Shown one piece after another: positions 1-8,331 of a DNA stretch of 64,000 bases. The notes beneath the pieces are model-generated. The model saw nothing but the letters and a program-made list of their open reading frames with translations, did not search any database and had not been told where the DNA came from. Location of the stretch: contig JAKIML020000074.1 in assembly GCA_022702935.2 (NCBI GenBank), positions 1 to 64,000 of the forward strand. The letters are read 5' to 3'. Within the stretch, counting starts at the first letter, position 1. Each line of letters opens with the position of its first letter. The position numbers and the translations under genes were made by a program. This DNA comes from Bacillota bacterium. Lineage in GTDB: Bacteria > Bacillota > Clostridia > DSM-8532.

Positions 1-156
1 AACCTACCAGAGGCCTTTCAGATCTCATTTCTTTCATACTAAGTTAACAGAGCCTTTATCTTTATTATACATATATTTCCATTTATCATCATATCCACAA
101 TGTTATATTTTGTCAATATGTACTTGTTTTACCTGATTGCAGCAGAGGGCGCAAAA

Positions 157-186
157 AAGAGTGCACCCTTTATAAAGTGCACTCTT
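157..186 (-). terminator. Rho-independent terminator after the 236-910 gene
   Basis: A 10-bp perfect stem (157-166 with 177-186) is followed on the minus strand by a run of six T. It lies about 50 bases beyond the stop of the leftmost gene and ends the minus-strand unit. I see nothing identifiable in 1-156, which is AT-rich. Confidence 0.85.
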
Positions 187-235
187 GAAAGTATTCATCA
201 AAAATACGTTATGTAATTCCTCAATGAATCAGATA

Positions 236-910
236 TCAGGCTAACCCCAACACCCTGGTCACCTTGCGTATATCCGGGTTCTGGCATTGCCCCAGAACAG
301 TCTCCAGGATTCTCTGTCTCGCTGCTTCGCGGGTTAACTCAGTACTGAGCCAATCTGCGCCTGCCCAGTCCTCGATCCGTTCATAGGTATTGGACGGCCA
401 GCCGTAGGGCTCACCCTGAGCATTGACCTTTCTTCGGTTGCCCGAAACAGTGATGTAATATTCCTGCTGGAGCAATTTTAAGGCCGTATCAATGGCCCCT
501 GCCCCCTGCTTTTTAGTCACCCCCATGGCCCTTCGTATCTCATCGGTGCTCAGAGAGCTTCCCTCTGAAAACAGGCCATAGACCTTATATACCGTTTGCT
601 TAATCTGACCATTCTCCCAGCGCTCCTCAAAGGATTCCTCCGGATGATAGGCCTTATAGAACACAGGGAACCACTTTTTCGTGATAAATCCCTTATGGCC
701 GTTGAGCAAGCACCCAAAGGCCAGCCTTTTCTCCTGGGCAACCCTATCCTTCCACTGCCAGGGATCGGTCTCGGGATCCCCCGTATGCCATTGCTCCATT
801 AAGGTTTGCTGATTTAGGCTTGTCCAACCGGGGATAATGTCCGAAAAGGCCATGAACCCTAAAGCTTCAACAGTATTGATAAAATCCTCATACGTTCTGA
901 TATGCCTCAT
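236..910 (-). CDS. Hypothetical protein with a winged-helix-like middle region
   Basis: A 224-residue soluble protein with no signal peptide or membrane segment. Residues about 120-155 (STDEIRRAMG ... ALKLLQQEYYITVSG) look like a helix-turn-helix with a wing. The protein is rich in Trp and aromatic residues. The general look is reminiscent of AlkZ/YcaQ-related winged-helix proteins of Firmicutes, but I cannot confirm this and assign no function. Its ATG overlaps the stop of the upstream DUF3795 gene by one base (TAATG), so the two are translationally coupled. It is the last gene of the run that begins with the ABC exporter. Confidence 0.7.
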   Translation of the reverse strand: MRHIRTYEDFINTVEALGFMAFSDIIPGWTSLNQQTLMEQWHTGDPETDPWQWKDRVAQEKRLAFGCLLNGHKGFITKKWFPVFYKAYHPEESFEERWENGQIKQTVYKVYGLFSEGSSLSTDEIRRAMGVTKKQGAGAIDTALKLLQQEYYITVSGNRRKVNAQGEPYGWPSNTYERIEDWAGADWLSTELTREAARQRILETVLGQCQNPDIRKVTRVLGLA

Positions 911-1191
911 TACACCGCTTCCTCTTCCCTGGCCCAGGCCTTGACCTGTTCTATCCGCAATCCCGGCGGATTATCTCCATGCTCCTTGTCCAGGAAGGAG
1001 AAGTAGTACAGGGTTTCACAGGGTAAATCTGAGCATTTTCCGCAATGCTGATGTCCCTTGTTCTGGCAGCATTGTGCCACCTTGCACTCCCCATAGAAGG
1101 GATGTCCGTTGGTCTGTACGCATCCGCCGCAGTTAAAGGGCACACGATAGGCGCATTCGCTGCACTTAAGTCCGCATCTTGATTCTACCAT
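910..1191 (-). CDS. DUF3795-type cysteine-rich small protein
   Basis: A 93-residue protein with eleven cysteines in its first 58 residues (C6, C10, C13, C21, C24, C36, C41, C42, C50, C53, C58). It opens with the CGLKCSEC-type motif typical of DUF3795 proteins. The Cys spacing suggests bound zinc or an iron-sulfur cluster, which is inference. No biochemical role is known to me for the family. It starts 52 bases after the WYL regulator and overlaps the next gene by one base, so it is probably in the same transcript. A GAGGTGG ribosome-binding site precedes the ATG. Confidence 0.8.
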   Translation of the reverse strand: MVESRCGLKCSECAYRVPFNCGGCVQTNGHPFYGECKVAQCCQNKGHQHCGKCSDLPCETLYYFSFLDKEHGDNPPGLRIEQVKAWAREEEAV

Positions 1192-1243
1192 GACTCAACC
1201 ACCTCAAGGTTTTTCTTCTATGGTAACAAACTGAACCGGACAA

Positions 1244-2149
1244 CTATTTGTCATGTTCATAAGCCAATAAAATTTTTCGTGCGGCCTCGCAATGCTTTTC
1301 GACCATCTCGGAAGGGGACAAAACCTTTACCCTGTCTCCAAAACTCAGGATCCACGAAAGTATATATTCGGCATTGTCATAGCTTATGGTGGCCTTAAGC
1401 CTGCCATCAGCCTCTACCGTATAGGAGCTCGGGCCATACTCTTCAATGAGCAGATACTGGGCCGAAGGCTCAAACAAAAGAGTAACCTGATACCTGTCCT
1501 CAAAAGTTTGCCCCATTTTGCTCTCAGGCACAGGCCTTGGGCTGAAGCACTCCTCTGAAATCTGCAGATTCCATAGCCTGTTAAGCTTAAACAGTCTGAA
1601 ATCCTGAGCCTCAAGGCAGAAGCCGAGGACATACCAACCGGCCCATTTATAGGTAATAAGGTAGGGCTCGACCCTACGAACTGATTTACCGCTGGAGGAA
1701 TAATAGTCAAAGGAGACCAAATGCTTTTGGGTCAGGGCTTCCCTCAGCAAGGCGATCTTCTCTGAAAGGCTGGACTTGTAATGGGAGGCGAGATCAATGA
1801 CCAGATCATCCCGCCCGGTATGGTTTTCGTCCGCGGGTGAGAGTTTCCTTATCAAGCGGTTTATCTTCTGGGCATCGGAGATGCTTCCCAGCCCTTTCAG
1901 CCCCGTAAGCACGTTTTGAAGCTCCTCAGCATTAAGGAGCCGAGAATCCAGATGGAATCCCTCGGCCAGACTGATACCCCCATCACCGCCCTGGGTGGTG
2001 ACAATGGGTATACCGGCCATGCACAGATCCTCAATATCCCTTTGTATGGTCCTTCTGGACACTTCAAAACGCTCGGCCAGCTCGGGTGCTGTCATTTTTC
2101 CATTCTGCATGAGCAGGGTAAAAACTCCCACCAGCCGGTTAAGCTTCAT
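1244..2149 (-). CDS. WYL-domain transcriptional regulator (YafY/DeoR-like HTH)
   Basis: A 301-residue regulator. Residues about 1-60 form an HTH_11/DeoR-like winged helix (APELAERFEVSRRTIQRDI). Residues about 138-205 form a WYL domain, with the ligand-pocket motif seen here as GWYVLGFCLEAQDFRLFKLNR. A WCX-like C-terminal extension follows. WYL proteins sense small ligands or nucleic acids and regulate nearby genes. The ATG lies one base after the stop of the upstream exporter gene, with a GGAGG site inside that gene, so regulator and exporter are cotranscribed. The likely role is control of the exporter operon, which is inferred from position. Confidence 0.9.
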   Translation of the reverse strand: MKLNRLVGVFTLLMQNGKMTAPELAERFEVSRRTIQRDIEDLCMAGIPIVTTQGGDGGISLAEGFHLDSRLLNAEELQNVLTGLKGLGSISDAQKINRLIRKLSPADENHTGRDDLVIDLASHYKSSLSEKIALLREALTQKHLVSFDYYSSSGKSVRRVEPYLITYKWAGWYVLGFCLEAQDFRLFKLNRLWNLQISEECFSPRPVPESKMGQTFEDRYQVTLLFEPSAQYLLIEEYGPSSYTVEADGRLKATISYDNAEYILSWILSFGDRVKVLSPSEMVEKHCEAARKILLAYEHDK

Positions 2150-2150
2150 A

Positions 2151-3932
2151 TCAAACAGCCTCCAAAAAGCTGTATTGTGCCGTATAAAGGTTATAATAGG
2201 CTCCTCTCTTCTTCATGAGTTCTTCATGAGTTCCGGCTTCTATAATTCTACCCCTGTCAATATAGAAAATAACGGAGGCATTTTTGATGGTTGAAAGCCT
2301 GTGGGCAATGACAAAGGAGGTTCTCCCTTTCAAAAGGGTCTCCAGACCCTGCTGCAGCGCAAGCTCGGTCTTGGTGTCAATGCTTGAGGTGGCTTCATCC
2401 AGAATCAGAATCCGGGGATCGGCAAGCAGTGAGCGGGCAAAGGAGATCAACTGTCTCTGCCCCACCGACAGACGGGTTCCCCGTTCATTGACCTCGGTAT
2501 AATAGCCATCCTTTAATGAACTGATGAACTCATGGGCACAAACAGCCTTGGCGGCGGCAATAACTTCCTCGTCGGTGGCATCCAGACGGCTGTACCGGAT
2601 ATTGTCCATGATGGTTCCCGAGAAGATAAAGGTATCCTGGAGCATGATGCCCATTTGCTTTCTTAAAGACTCCAGGGTAACCTGGCTGATATCAACATCG
2701 TCAATAAGCACTTTTCCGCTGTCCACATTATAAAAACGGGACAAAAGGTTAACCACTGTGGTTTTGCCCGCACCGGTGGGGCCAACAAGGGCTACAGTCT
2801 GACCTTTTTCAATGGTAAAGCTCATGTTTTTCAGAATGGGATAGCCATCATCATAGGAGAAGGTGACATTATCGAACACCACCTTGCCCTGAATGGTGGG
2901 CATTTCAGTGGCACTGGGCAGATTATCCACCTTGGGCACCTCATCAATGGTCTCGAATATGCGCTCCAAGTAGGCCATGGAGTTGATAAGGGCATTATAG
3001 AAGTTGCCCAGATTGATGATGGGCGTCCAGAATCGCCATATATAACCCACAAAGGCGACAAGAATACCCACCGATGCCCCGGTCCCCAAAAGGGAGATCC
3101 CAGCCACATAGACCAGGGACACTGCCCATACCGAGATATTTTCAATAATGGGCCACATGATAAAGATGGAACGGACATAAGCCATCCAGGTCTTCCGGTA
3201 TTCAGTGCTCAATTCTCTGAAGATTTTGAAATTTTCCTCTTCCCGGGCAAAGGCCTGGGTCACCTTGATGCCACAGATACTCTCGTGAATATAGGCATTG
3301 AGATTGGACTGCTTTCTGGAAACCGCCTGGGTTCTTTTGCGCTGGATGCCCTTGACCAGGAAGATGGCGAGAACCAGCGGGGGAAGACCTGCCAGGCTCA
3401 CCAGGGTCAGCCGTGGATCCAAAAAGAGCATATAGCCTATAATAACAAACAAGGTGAACAGGTCGGTTATCATGTTGACAAGGCCGTTGGACAAGAGATC
3501 GCTCAGTGAATTCACATAGTTGACCACCCTGACCAGGATCTTGCCATGGGGTCGTGAGTCATAATACTCAAAAGGAAGCTTCTGAAGTTTTCTAAATATA
3601 TCGGAGCGGATGTCCCGTATAATGCTCTGTCCCACATCGGACATGATCACCAGTCGATGCCTGAAACACAGCGCAGTAATAATCAACGTCACCAGCAGCA
3701 CAAATGCCAGCAGCACCAGACCGCTGATATTCTTCTGGGGGATGAAAACATCAATACCAACACTTAAAAGGTACGGGGTGGCCATACCCGCTATGCTGGA
3801 CACGAGCATCAGGCCAACGGCCATCATCATCCTCTTTTTATAGGGCTGAACATAACCCAGGAGCCTTTTCATATGCTGCCTGTTAAATGGCGTGTCCAAT
3901 TCCTCATCCACATCATATTTATTCCTGGCCAT
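2151..3932 (-). CDS. ABC exporter half-transporter, catalytically competent subunit (YheH/BmrD-like)
   Basis: A 593-residue fused membrane-ATPase protein. An N-terminal six-helix ABC_membrane domain (about 25-330) is followed by a nucleotide-binding domain: Walker A GPTGAGKT (384-391), signature LSVGQ (488-492), Walker B ILILDEATS with catalytic Glu513, and the H-loop AHRLS. The signature is off-consensus (V for G) while the Walker B Glu is intact. This complements its partner, which has the reverse pattern. I chose the ATG at 3932, which has an AAGGAGGT site seven bases upstream; the longer open frame to 4067 only extends into the partner gene. The start lies one base after the partner's stop. 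Probable function is multidrug or lipid export as a heterodimer. Confidence 0.93.
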   Translation of the reverse strand: MARNKYDVDEELDTPFNRQHMKRLLGYVQPYKKRMMMAVGLMLVSSIAGMATPYLLSVGIDVFIPQKNISGLVLLAFVLLVTLIITALCFRHRLVIMSDVGQSIIRDIRSDIFRKLQKLPFEYYDSRPHGKILVRVVNYVNSLSDLLSNGLVNMITDLFTLFVIIGYMLFLDPRLTLVSLAGLPPLVLAIFLVKGIQRKRTQAVSRKQSNLNAYIHESICGIKVTQAFAREEENFKIFRELSTEYRKTWMAYVRSIFIMWPIIENISVWAVSLVYVAGISLLGTGASVGILVAFVGYIWRFWTPIINLGNFYNALINSMAYLERIFETIDEVPKVDNLPSATEMPTIQGKVVFDNVTFSYDDGYPILKNMSFTIEKGQTVALVGPTGAGKTTVVNLLSRFYNVDSGKVLIDDVDISQVTLESLRKQMGIMLQDTFIFSGTIMDNIRYSRLDATDEEVIAAAKAVCAHEFISSLKDGYYTEVNERGTRLSVGQRQLISFARSLLADPRILILDEATSSIDTKTELALQQGLETLLKGRTSFVIAHRLSTIKNASVIFYIDRGRIIEAGTHEELMKKRGAYYNLYTAQYSFLEAV

Positions 3933-3933
3933 T

Positions 3934-5679
3934 CTAGCCCACCTCCTTGGATATAAAACTGTCGAAATCTCCGAATTGATTTTGGAACACGCTGTAATAA
4001 TAGCCCTTCTGAGCCAACAGCTCATCATGGGTACCCTGCTCAATAATGCGTCCCTCATCAAGGACAAGAATCATATCGGCATTCTTTACCGATGAAATGC
4101 GATGAGCAATGATAAAGGTGGTCTTATCCCGATAATAGCTTTTCAGTGAGCTGTGAATCCTGTGCTCGGTCTCGGAGTCCACACTGGAGGTGGTATCGTC
4201 CAGAATCAGAATGGACGGATTTTTAAGAAGGGCTCGGGCCAGGGCAATACGCTGTTTTTGACCACCCGAGAGGCCTACGCCCCGCTCACCCACGATGGTA
4301 TCATAGCCCTCCTCAAAGGTGCTGATAAACTCATGGGCTCCCGCCATCTGCGCCGCCCACTGGATCTGCTCCTCTGTGGCCCCGGGCACACCATAGGCGA
4401 TATTCCCCTCAATGGTATCCGAGAACAGGAATACATCCTGCATGGCTGAGGCAATGCTTTCTCTTAAGAGCTTCAAATCCATCTGACGGATGTCGGTGCC
4501 GTCTATGTATATGGCGCCTTCGGTACAGTCATAAAAACGACAGATCAGGTTTAAAAGCGTGGATTTTCCCGCACCCGTAGGGCCGATAATGGCCACGGTC
4601 TGACCGGGCTCGGCGGTGAAGCTGATATCCTCAAGGACTTTTTCATCCCCATAGCTGAATCCCACATGACAAAATTCCACGCTTCCCCGGATGCGATCCT
4701 TTTGGACAGCATCCTCGTTGGGGGTGATTTTGGGCTCGCTCTCGAGCAGGCCCATCACCTTTTCGGCCGACGCAACAAACCTCTGGGTATCATTGATTAG
4801 CCACCCTACCATGCGCATGGGGTTATTAAGGGCCCATAAAAACCCGTTAAAGGTAACCAGCTCGCCTAAGGACATGGATCCATTAATGACCAGAATACCC
4901 CCTACCAGAATCATGGCCACCATAAGGGAGCTGGCCAGAGCGTCAATAATGGGCAGGAACTTGCTCCATACCTGGGCAGAGGCTACATTCTTCTCCCGAT
5001 AAGCCTCATTCTCCCGCTCGAACTTTTCAATTTCATAGCCTTCCTTGGCAAAAGCCTTGACCACACGATTTCCGCTGATATTCTCCTGCACTACAGTGTT
5101 AAGCCTGGAAAACTGCTCACGAATGGCAAAGAAGGTTGGCTTTACTTCCTTGGCCAGCCTGACGGCAAAAAATCCGGTGACTGGTGTAATAGCAACCATA
5201 AAAAGAGCCAGCGGAGCATTGGTGATAAAGAGCATGGTCACGGCAAAGATGAAAATCGTAGCATTCTCAAAGACCATATAGATAACCCATGCGATAAAGT
5301 GACGCACCGCCTCCATATCGCCGGTCATCTTGGCCATGATATCGCCGGTTCTGTTCTTGTTGAAGAAATCAAAATCCAGGGTCTGAATCTTATTATAGAT
5401 ATCCTCTCGAATCTTCTTAAAAACCCCCTGGGACACGGTCTCAAAGATAAGCTGATAGGCGTATCTTCCCACTGATTTGACGAGTGTGGTAATGACCATG
5501 ACTGCAATGATGGACCACAAAAGATGTGTCTGGGATGCTTCAATTACCTTATCCACTATCATCCCCGACATGAAGGGATTAACCATGGCCAGGCCCGAGG
5601 TTATCAGCACTAAGACAAGACCCAGCAGCATGATAAGGCCATAGGGGCGAATATACGTCCAAATCCACTTAAATGACAT
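3934..5679 (-). CDS. ABC exporter half-transporter, degenerate-site subunit (YheI/BmrC-like)
   Basis: A 581-residue fused transmembrane-ATPase protein. Six helices (about 15-305) precede a nucleotide-binding domain with Walker A GPTGAGKS (366-373), a perfect LSGGQ signature (470-474) and Walker B LILDDTTSS. Asp495 occupies the position of the catalytic Glu. In heterodimeric exporters such as BmrCD and TM287/288, this Asp marks the subunit contributing the non-hydrolysing site, paired with a degenerate signature from the partner. Both features are present in this pair. It is the first gene of the minus-strand operon, with about 200 bases of AT-rich promoter region upstream. Confidence 0.93.
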   Translation of the reverse strand: MSFKWIWTYIRPYGLIMLLGLVLVLITSGLAMVNPFMSGMIVDKVIEASQTHLLWSIIAVMVITTLVKSVGRYAYQLIFETVSQGVFKKIREDIYNKIQTLDFDFFNKNRTGDIMAKMTGDMEAVRHFIAWVIYMVFENATIFIFAVTMLFITNAPLALFMVAITPVTGFFAVRLAKEVKPTFFAIREQFSRLNTVVQENISGNRVVKAFAKEGYEIEKFERENEAYREKNVASAQVWSKFLPIIDALASSLMVAMILVGGILVINGSMSLGELVTFNGFLWALNNPMRMVGWLINDTQRFVASAEKVMGLLESEPKITPNEDAVQKDRIRGSVEFCHVGFSYGDEKVLEDISFTAEPGQTVAIIGPTGAGKSTLLNLICRFYDCTEGAIYIDGTDIRQMDLKLLRESIASAMQDVFLFSDTIEGNIAYGVPGATEEQIQWAAQMAGAHEFISTFEEGYDTIVGERGVGLSGGQKQRIALARALLKNPSILILDDTTSSVDSETEHRIHSSLKSYYRDKTTFIIAHRISSVKNADMILVLDEGRIIEQGTHDELLAQKGYYYSVFQNQFGDFDSFISKEVG

Positions 5680-5881
5680 AGGAACTCCACCTTATCGCAT
5701 AATGTGCATGACTTTAGTCAAAAGCTTAAACCAAATCCTCGGGTTTCACAATACGGAAAAACACCGATAGTTTTCGAAATCTTCCGATGAGTTTACGGAC
5801 ATACCAATATTTCTCGGTTGCCCCTGATGTCTAATTTATGTTACCTTATTATAGTGATATGACATTTATGGGGGTTATTAG

Positions 5882-6166
5882 ATGGATGAGAGGAATAGCA
5901 CGCGCCGTTTGCGCGCCCTGATGAATAGTGCGCAGAAGAAATACACAGAGATGAACAAAGGCAGCAAGCTGCTTTTGAAGATTGCACCCATCGTATTTTT
6001 CGCAGTTCTGGTACTTGCCCTTGCACTATTGGTTTTGTTCTATACGGGAGTCGTAAGGTTTGACAATCAGCTTGATATGGTAAGCTGGATGGTGTTGTAT
6101 TCCTTCCGCTTCTGGGTGGTACTGGTTGCCGGAGCCCTCATCCTCGATATTCTCACCAAACGATGA
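5882..6166 (+). CDS. Small two-helix membrane protein
   Basis: A 94-residue protein with a basic N-terminus (MDERNSTRRLRALMNSAQKK) and two hydrophobic segments (about 35-57 and 68-90). It ends in TKR. A GGGGG-containing ribosome-binding site precedes the ATG, and a strong terminator follows directly. It is monocistronic and divergent from the ABC exporter. I do not recognise a family. The clear start, stop, hydrophobic pattern and terminator support a real gene. Confidence 0.7.
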   Translation: MDERNSTRRLRALMNSAQKKYTEMNKGSKLLLKIAPIVFFAVLVLALALLVLFYTGVVRFDNQLDMVSWMVLYSFRFWVVLVAGALILDILTKR

Positions 6167-6190
6167 TAGCATGGGATGCCAGGGTTATAA

Positions 6191-6224
6191 AAAGGATATT
6201 GGATGTAAAAATCCAATATCCTTT
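6191..6224. terminator. Bidirectional terminator between convergent genes
   Basis: A 14-bp perfect stem (6191-6204 with 6211-6224) with a six-base loop sits between the plus-strand small membrane gene and the minus-strand YerB-like gene. It has A-tracts and T-tracts on both sides, so it can serve both strands. Confidence 0.9.
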
Positions 6225-6260
6225 TTTGTATAGAAACATTTCAAAATAATCCGATATGGT

Positions 6261-7322
6261 CTATTTCATTTCAATATAGTCCTTACTGGGTATCAATTCT
6301 ATCCAGGTCTGACCCCGGTTTAAGGTAATGGGCTTGCCGTCCTGGGTGGTAAAGGTGGTTTGCGCATCACGCGCCGTCTTGGACCATTTGATGGGAATGG
6401 CTTTTCCGGCGGTTATGAACCAGCCCTCGCCCGAGCCGATGTTCTCCAGGTTTCTGCGGCCCTCAGGGTCTCCCGGTATGGGTGGAGCAGCCACCACCTG
6501 GACGATAATATTGGCTGTCAGCACCTGCTTGCCGGTGTTTCTTTCCATATGGGGCTGACCATTTCTGAATCGCTCATAGAGGCCTAAGTCGGCGTTATAA
6601 ACGAAGCCGCTGGTATTGCCTCCCTTGGATGCAAACTTCACAAATACATCCACGGCTGATACGCCGTCCTGAGGAATCATGAACTGCTCCTCATATGTAA
6701 ACGGAAAAGGTTTCTGGGGCTCGGTACGGTATTTGAGGGTCTCAATCTGCTTATTGACGCGTTCGCCAGAGGTATAGGAATCCTGCCAGTTGCTGCGGTC
6801 ATTGGTGAGATCCCAAAAGGCGGCGCCGTTGACCAGACCGTTGATATTCTGTATCTTGAGCTTGGCAATATCCTTTCTGGCATACTCGCTCCAGCCAAAA
6901 TGGGTATACACCGCATCATATTCTAAAGCGTAATCCAGAAAGTAATGCCGGGAACTTCTGACGGGGCCGATCATCTCAGGCATGGTGTCCCAGAAGAAGG
7001 CCATGAAGCGGGTAATGTTATATTCAACCAGCATCTCGTAGACAATCTGGGCCTGGCTGATTCCGCCCTGGGGCAGTACCCTGTCTCCCTGATTGTCGAT
7101 CATCACCGACACGGGTCTGGTTTTGGGATTGGGAACGACAAAATCGGGATTAAAAATGGGTGGTTCAGTAGGTGTGGGTTCAGGTTCGGGTTCGGGAGTT
7201 GCTTCTGGTGTGGCCACCGGTGTTTCTGTAGCCGTGGAAACTTGCTTTCCCTCATTGTTGCAGCCGGGAATAAAGAGCAGCACTGACACAATCAGCAGCG
7301 TAAGTAGGGTTTTCTTGAGCAT
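6261..7322 (-). CDS. yerB: DUF3048 (YerB-like) lipoprotein
   Basis: A 353-residue predicted lipoprotein. A signal peptide with lipobox IPGC (Cys at about 21) is followed by a Thr/Pro/Glu-rich linker (about 30-58) and then the DUF3048 N- and C-terminal domains. Characteristic stretches include RPVSVMIDNQGDRVLPQGG, YEMLVEYNITRFMAFF and GPVRSSRHYFLDYA. YerB-family proteins are extracellular membrane-anchored proteins of Firmicutes without a settled function. Transcribed alone toward the terminator at 6191-6224. Confidence 0.9.
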   Translation of the reverse strand: MLKKTLLTLLIVSVLLFIPGCNNEGKQVSTATETPVATPEATPEPEPEPTPTEPPIFNPDFVVPNPKTRPVSVMIDNQGDRVLPQGGISQAQIVYEMLVEYNITRFMAFFWDTMPEMIGPVRSSRHYFLDYALEYDAVYTHFGWSEYARKDIAKLKIQNINGLVNGAAFWDLTNDRSNWQDSYTSGERVNKQIETLKYRTEPQKPFPFTYEEQFMIPQDGVSAVDVFVKFASKGGNTSGFVYNADLGLYERFRNGQPHMERNTGKQVLTANIIVQVVAAPPIPGDPEGRRNLENIGSGEGWFITAGKAIPIKWSKTARDAQTTFTTQDGKPITLNRGQTWIELIPSKDYIEMK

Positions 7323-7390
7323 AACCCGATATTCACCTCATTTTCTTTCGTAAAATTAAGTGGTATCCCCCGTTACTTTACAATCAAACA

Positions 7391-7409
7391 AGGGGAGCCG
7401 TGCTCCCCC
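7391..7409 (-). terminator. Terminator after the DUF1292 gene
   Basis: An eight-base GC-rich stem (7391-7398 with 7402-7409, three-base loop) lies 22 bases past the DUF1292 stop. The T-tract on the minus strand is short, so confidence is moderate. Confidence 0.6.
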
Positions 7410-7430
7410 CTGTTTTCAAGACACATGGAA

Positions 7431-7751
7431 TTATTCCAGTTCATCCTCGTCTTCATCATATTCTGCATCGATTTGCTCCTGGAATGCTTCAAAGGCCTTT
7501 TCAAGCTCTTCGTCATCTTCAACAGGAACCAGGTACTCTTCGTCGCCGTCCTTCTCGATCTTCATGATGATAACCTCGGATCCGCATTCATCATCATCGC
7601 AATCGCAAGAATCACAGCTATGGCCTTCCTCATCAACGGGAAGCAGTACCACATACTCGCTGTCATCCACTAAAACAGTATCAAGATACTCACACTTGAT
7701 GCTATCTCCATCTTCCCCGGTCAATTCGATGATTTCATTTTCGTAATCCAT
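7431..7751 (-). CDS. DUF1292 acidic protein with a Cys/Asp cluster
   Basis: A 106-residue, very acidic protein of the DUF1292 (YrzB-like) family: NEIIELTGEDGD at the start, a two-halved beta-rich core, and an acidic tail. YrzB-type genes normally sit next to ruvX in Firmicutes, as here. Function is unknown. The middle carries HSCDSCDCDDDECG (about residues 43-56), four cysteines with aspartates that could bind a metal, which I do not recall as a universal family feature. A strong AAGGAG site precedes the ATG. Confidence 0.88.
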   Translation of the reverse strand: MDYENEIIELTGEDGDSIKCEYLDTVLVDDSEYVVLLPVDEEGHSCDSCDCDDDECGSEVIIMKIEKDGDEEYLVPVEDDEELEKAFEAFQEQIDAEYDEDEDELE

Positions 7752-7780
7752 CGCTCTACTCCTTTCTGTACCTCAAGGAT

Positions 7781-8197
7781 CTAGCTCTTTGAATCCAGAT
7801 AACCTTGAAGAATAAAGGCAGCCGCCATTTGGTCAATTCTGCCCTTTTGATTTTTTGCACAAATACCCATATCATGCATGGTTCTTTGTGCCATTACAGT
7901 GGTCAGCCGTTCATCCCAAGTCTTAATGTCGGTGTTTGGCAGTTCGTTTTCCAAGAGCTTGATAAACTCTCTTGTTTTCAGCTCCCGCTCCCCCACCGAA
8001 CCGTCCATATTCCTTGGAATTCCAACCACAATGGCTTCACACCCCAAGGTATCCACGAGCTCTTTGATCCTTTGTATTGGCTTTGAGATGTCGTTCCTCC
8101 ATCTTATTGTCTCCAACATCTGCGCTGTCAAACCCAATGGATCCGAAACTGCAACACCTATTCTGGCATCACCATAGTCGATACATAATATGCGCAT
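7781..8197 (-). CDS. ruvX: Putative pre-16S rRNA nuclease / Holliday junction resolvase RuvX (YqgF)
   Basis: A 138-residue RNase H-fold protein of the YqgF/RuvX family, proposed to mature the 5' end of 16S rRNA. The N-terminal CIDYGDARIGVAVSD contains the catalytic Asp, IVVGIPRNMDGS follows, and WDERLTTVMAQ carries the second acidic site. I chose the ATG at 8197 because GGAG lies six bases upstream; an ATG 12 bases earlier overlaps this site and lacks one of its own. The DUF1292 gene follows 29 bases downstream. Confidence 0.95.
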   Translation of the reverse strand: MRILCIDYGDARIGVAVSDPLGLTAQMLETIRWRNDISKPIQRIKELVDTLGCEAIVVGIPRNMDGSVGERELKTREFIKLLENELPNTDIKTWDERLTTVMAQRTMHDMGICAKNQKGRIDQMAAAFILQGYLDSKS

Positions 8198-8267
8198 AAA
8201 ATGCTCCATTTATAGCTTTTTTACTTTTAAAACGCAGTTTGCATCATGCTTATTCCTTGCGTTAACG

Positions 8268-8295
8268 TAAAAAAGCAGGGATGTTGCATCCCTGC
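8268..8295 (-). terminator. Terminator of the pgk-tpiA-gpmI operon
   Basis: A nine-base stem (8275-8283 with 8287-8295, loop of three) is followed on the minus strand by six T. It lies about 35 bases past the gpmI stop. Confidence 0.9.
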
Positions 8296-8331
8296 CCTTA
8301 ATCATAACCTAATTACTCAGAAATTGCAAGG

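Noticed and set aside
3934-5679. Exporter subunit dead because catalytic Glu is Asp
   Set aside because: This substitution is normal for one half of heterodimeric exporters and is matched by a complementary change in the partner.
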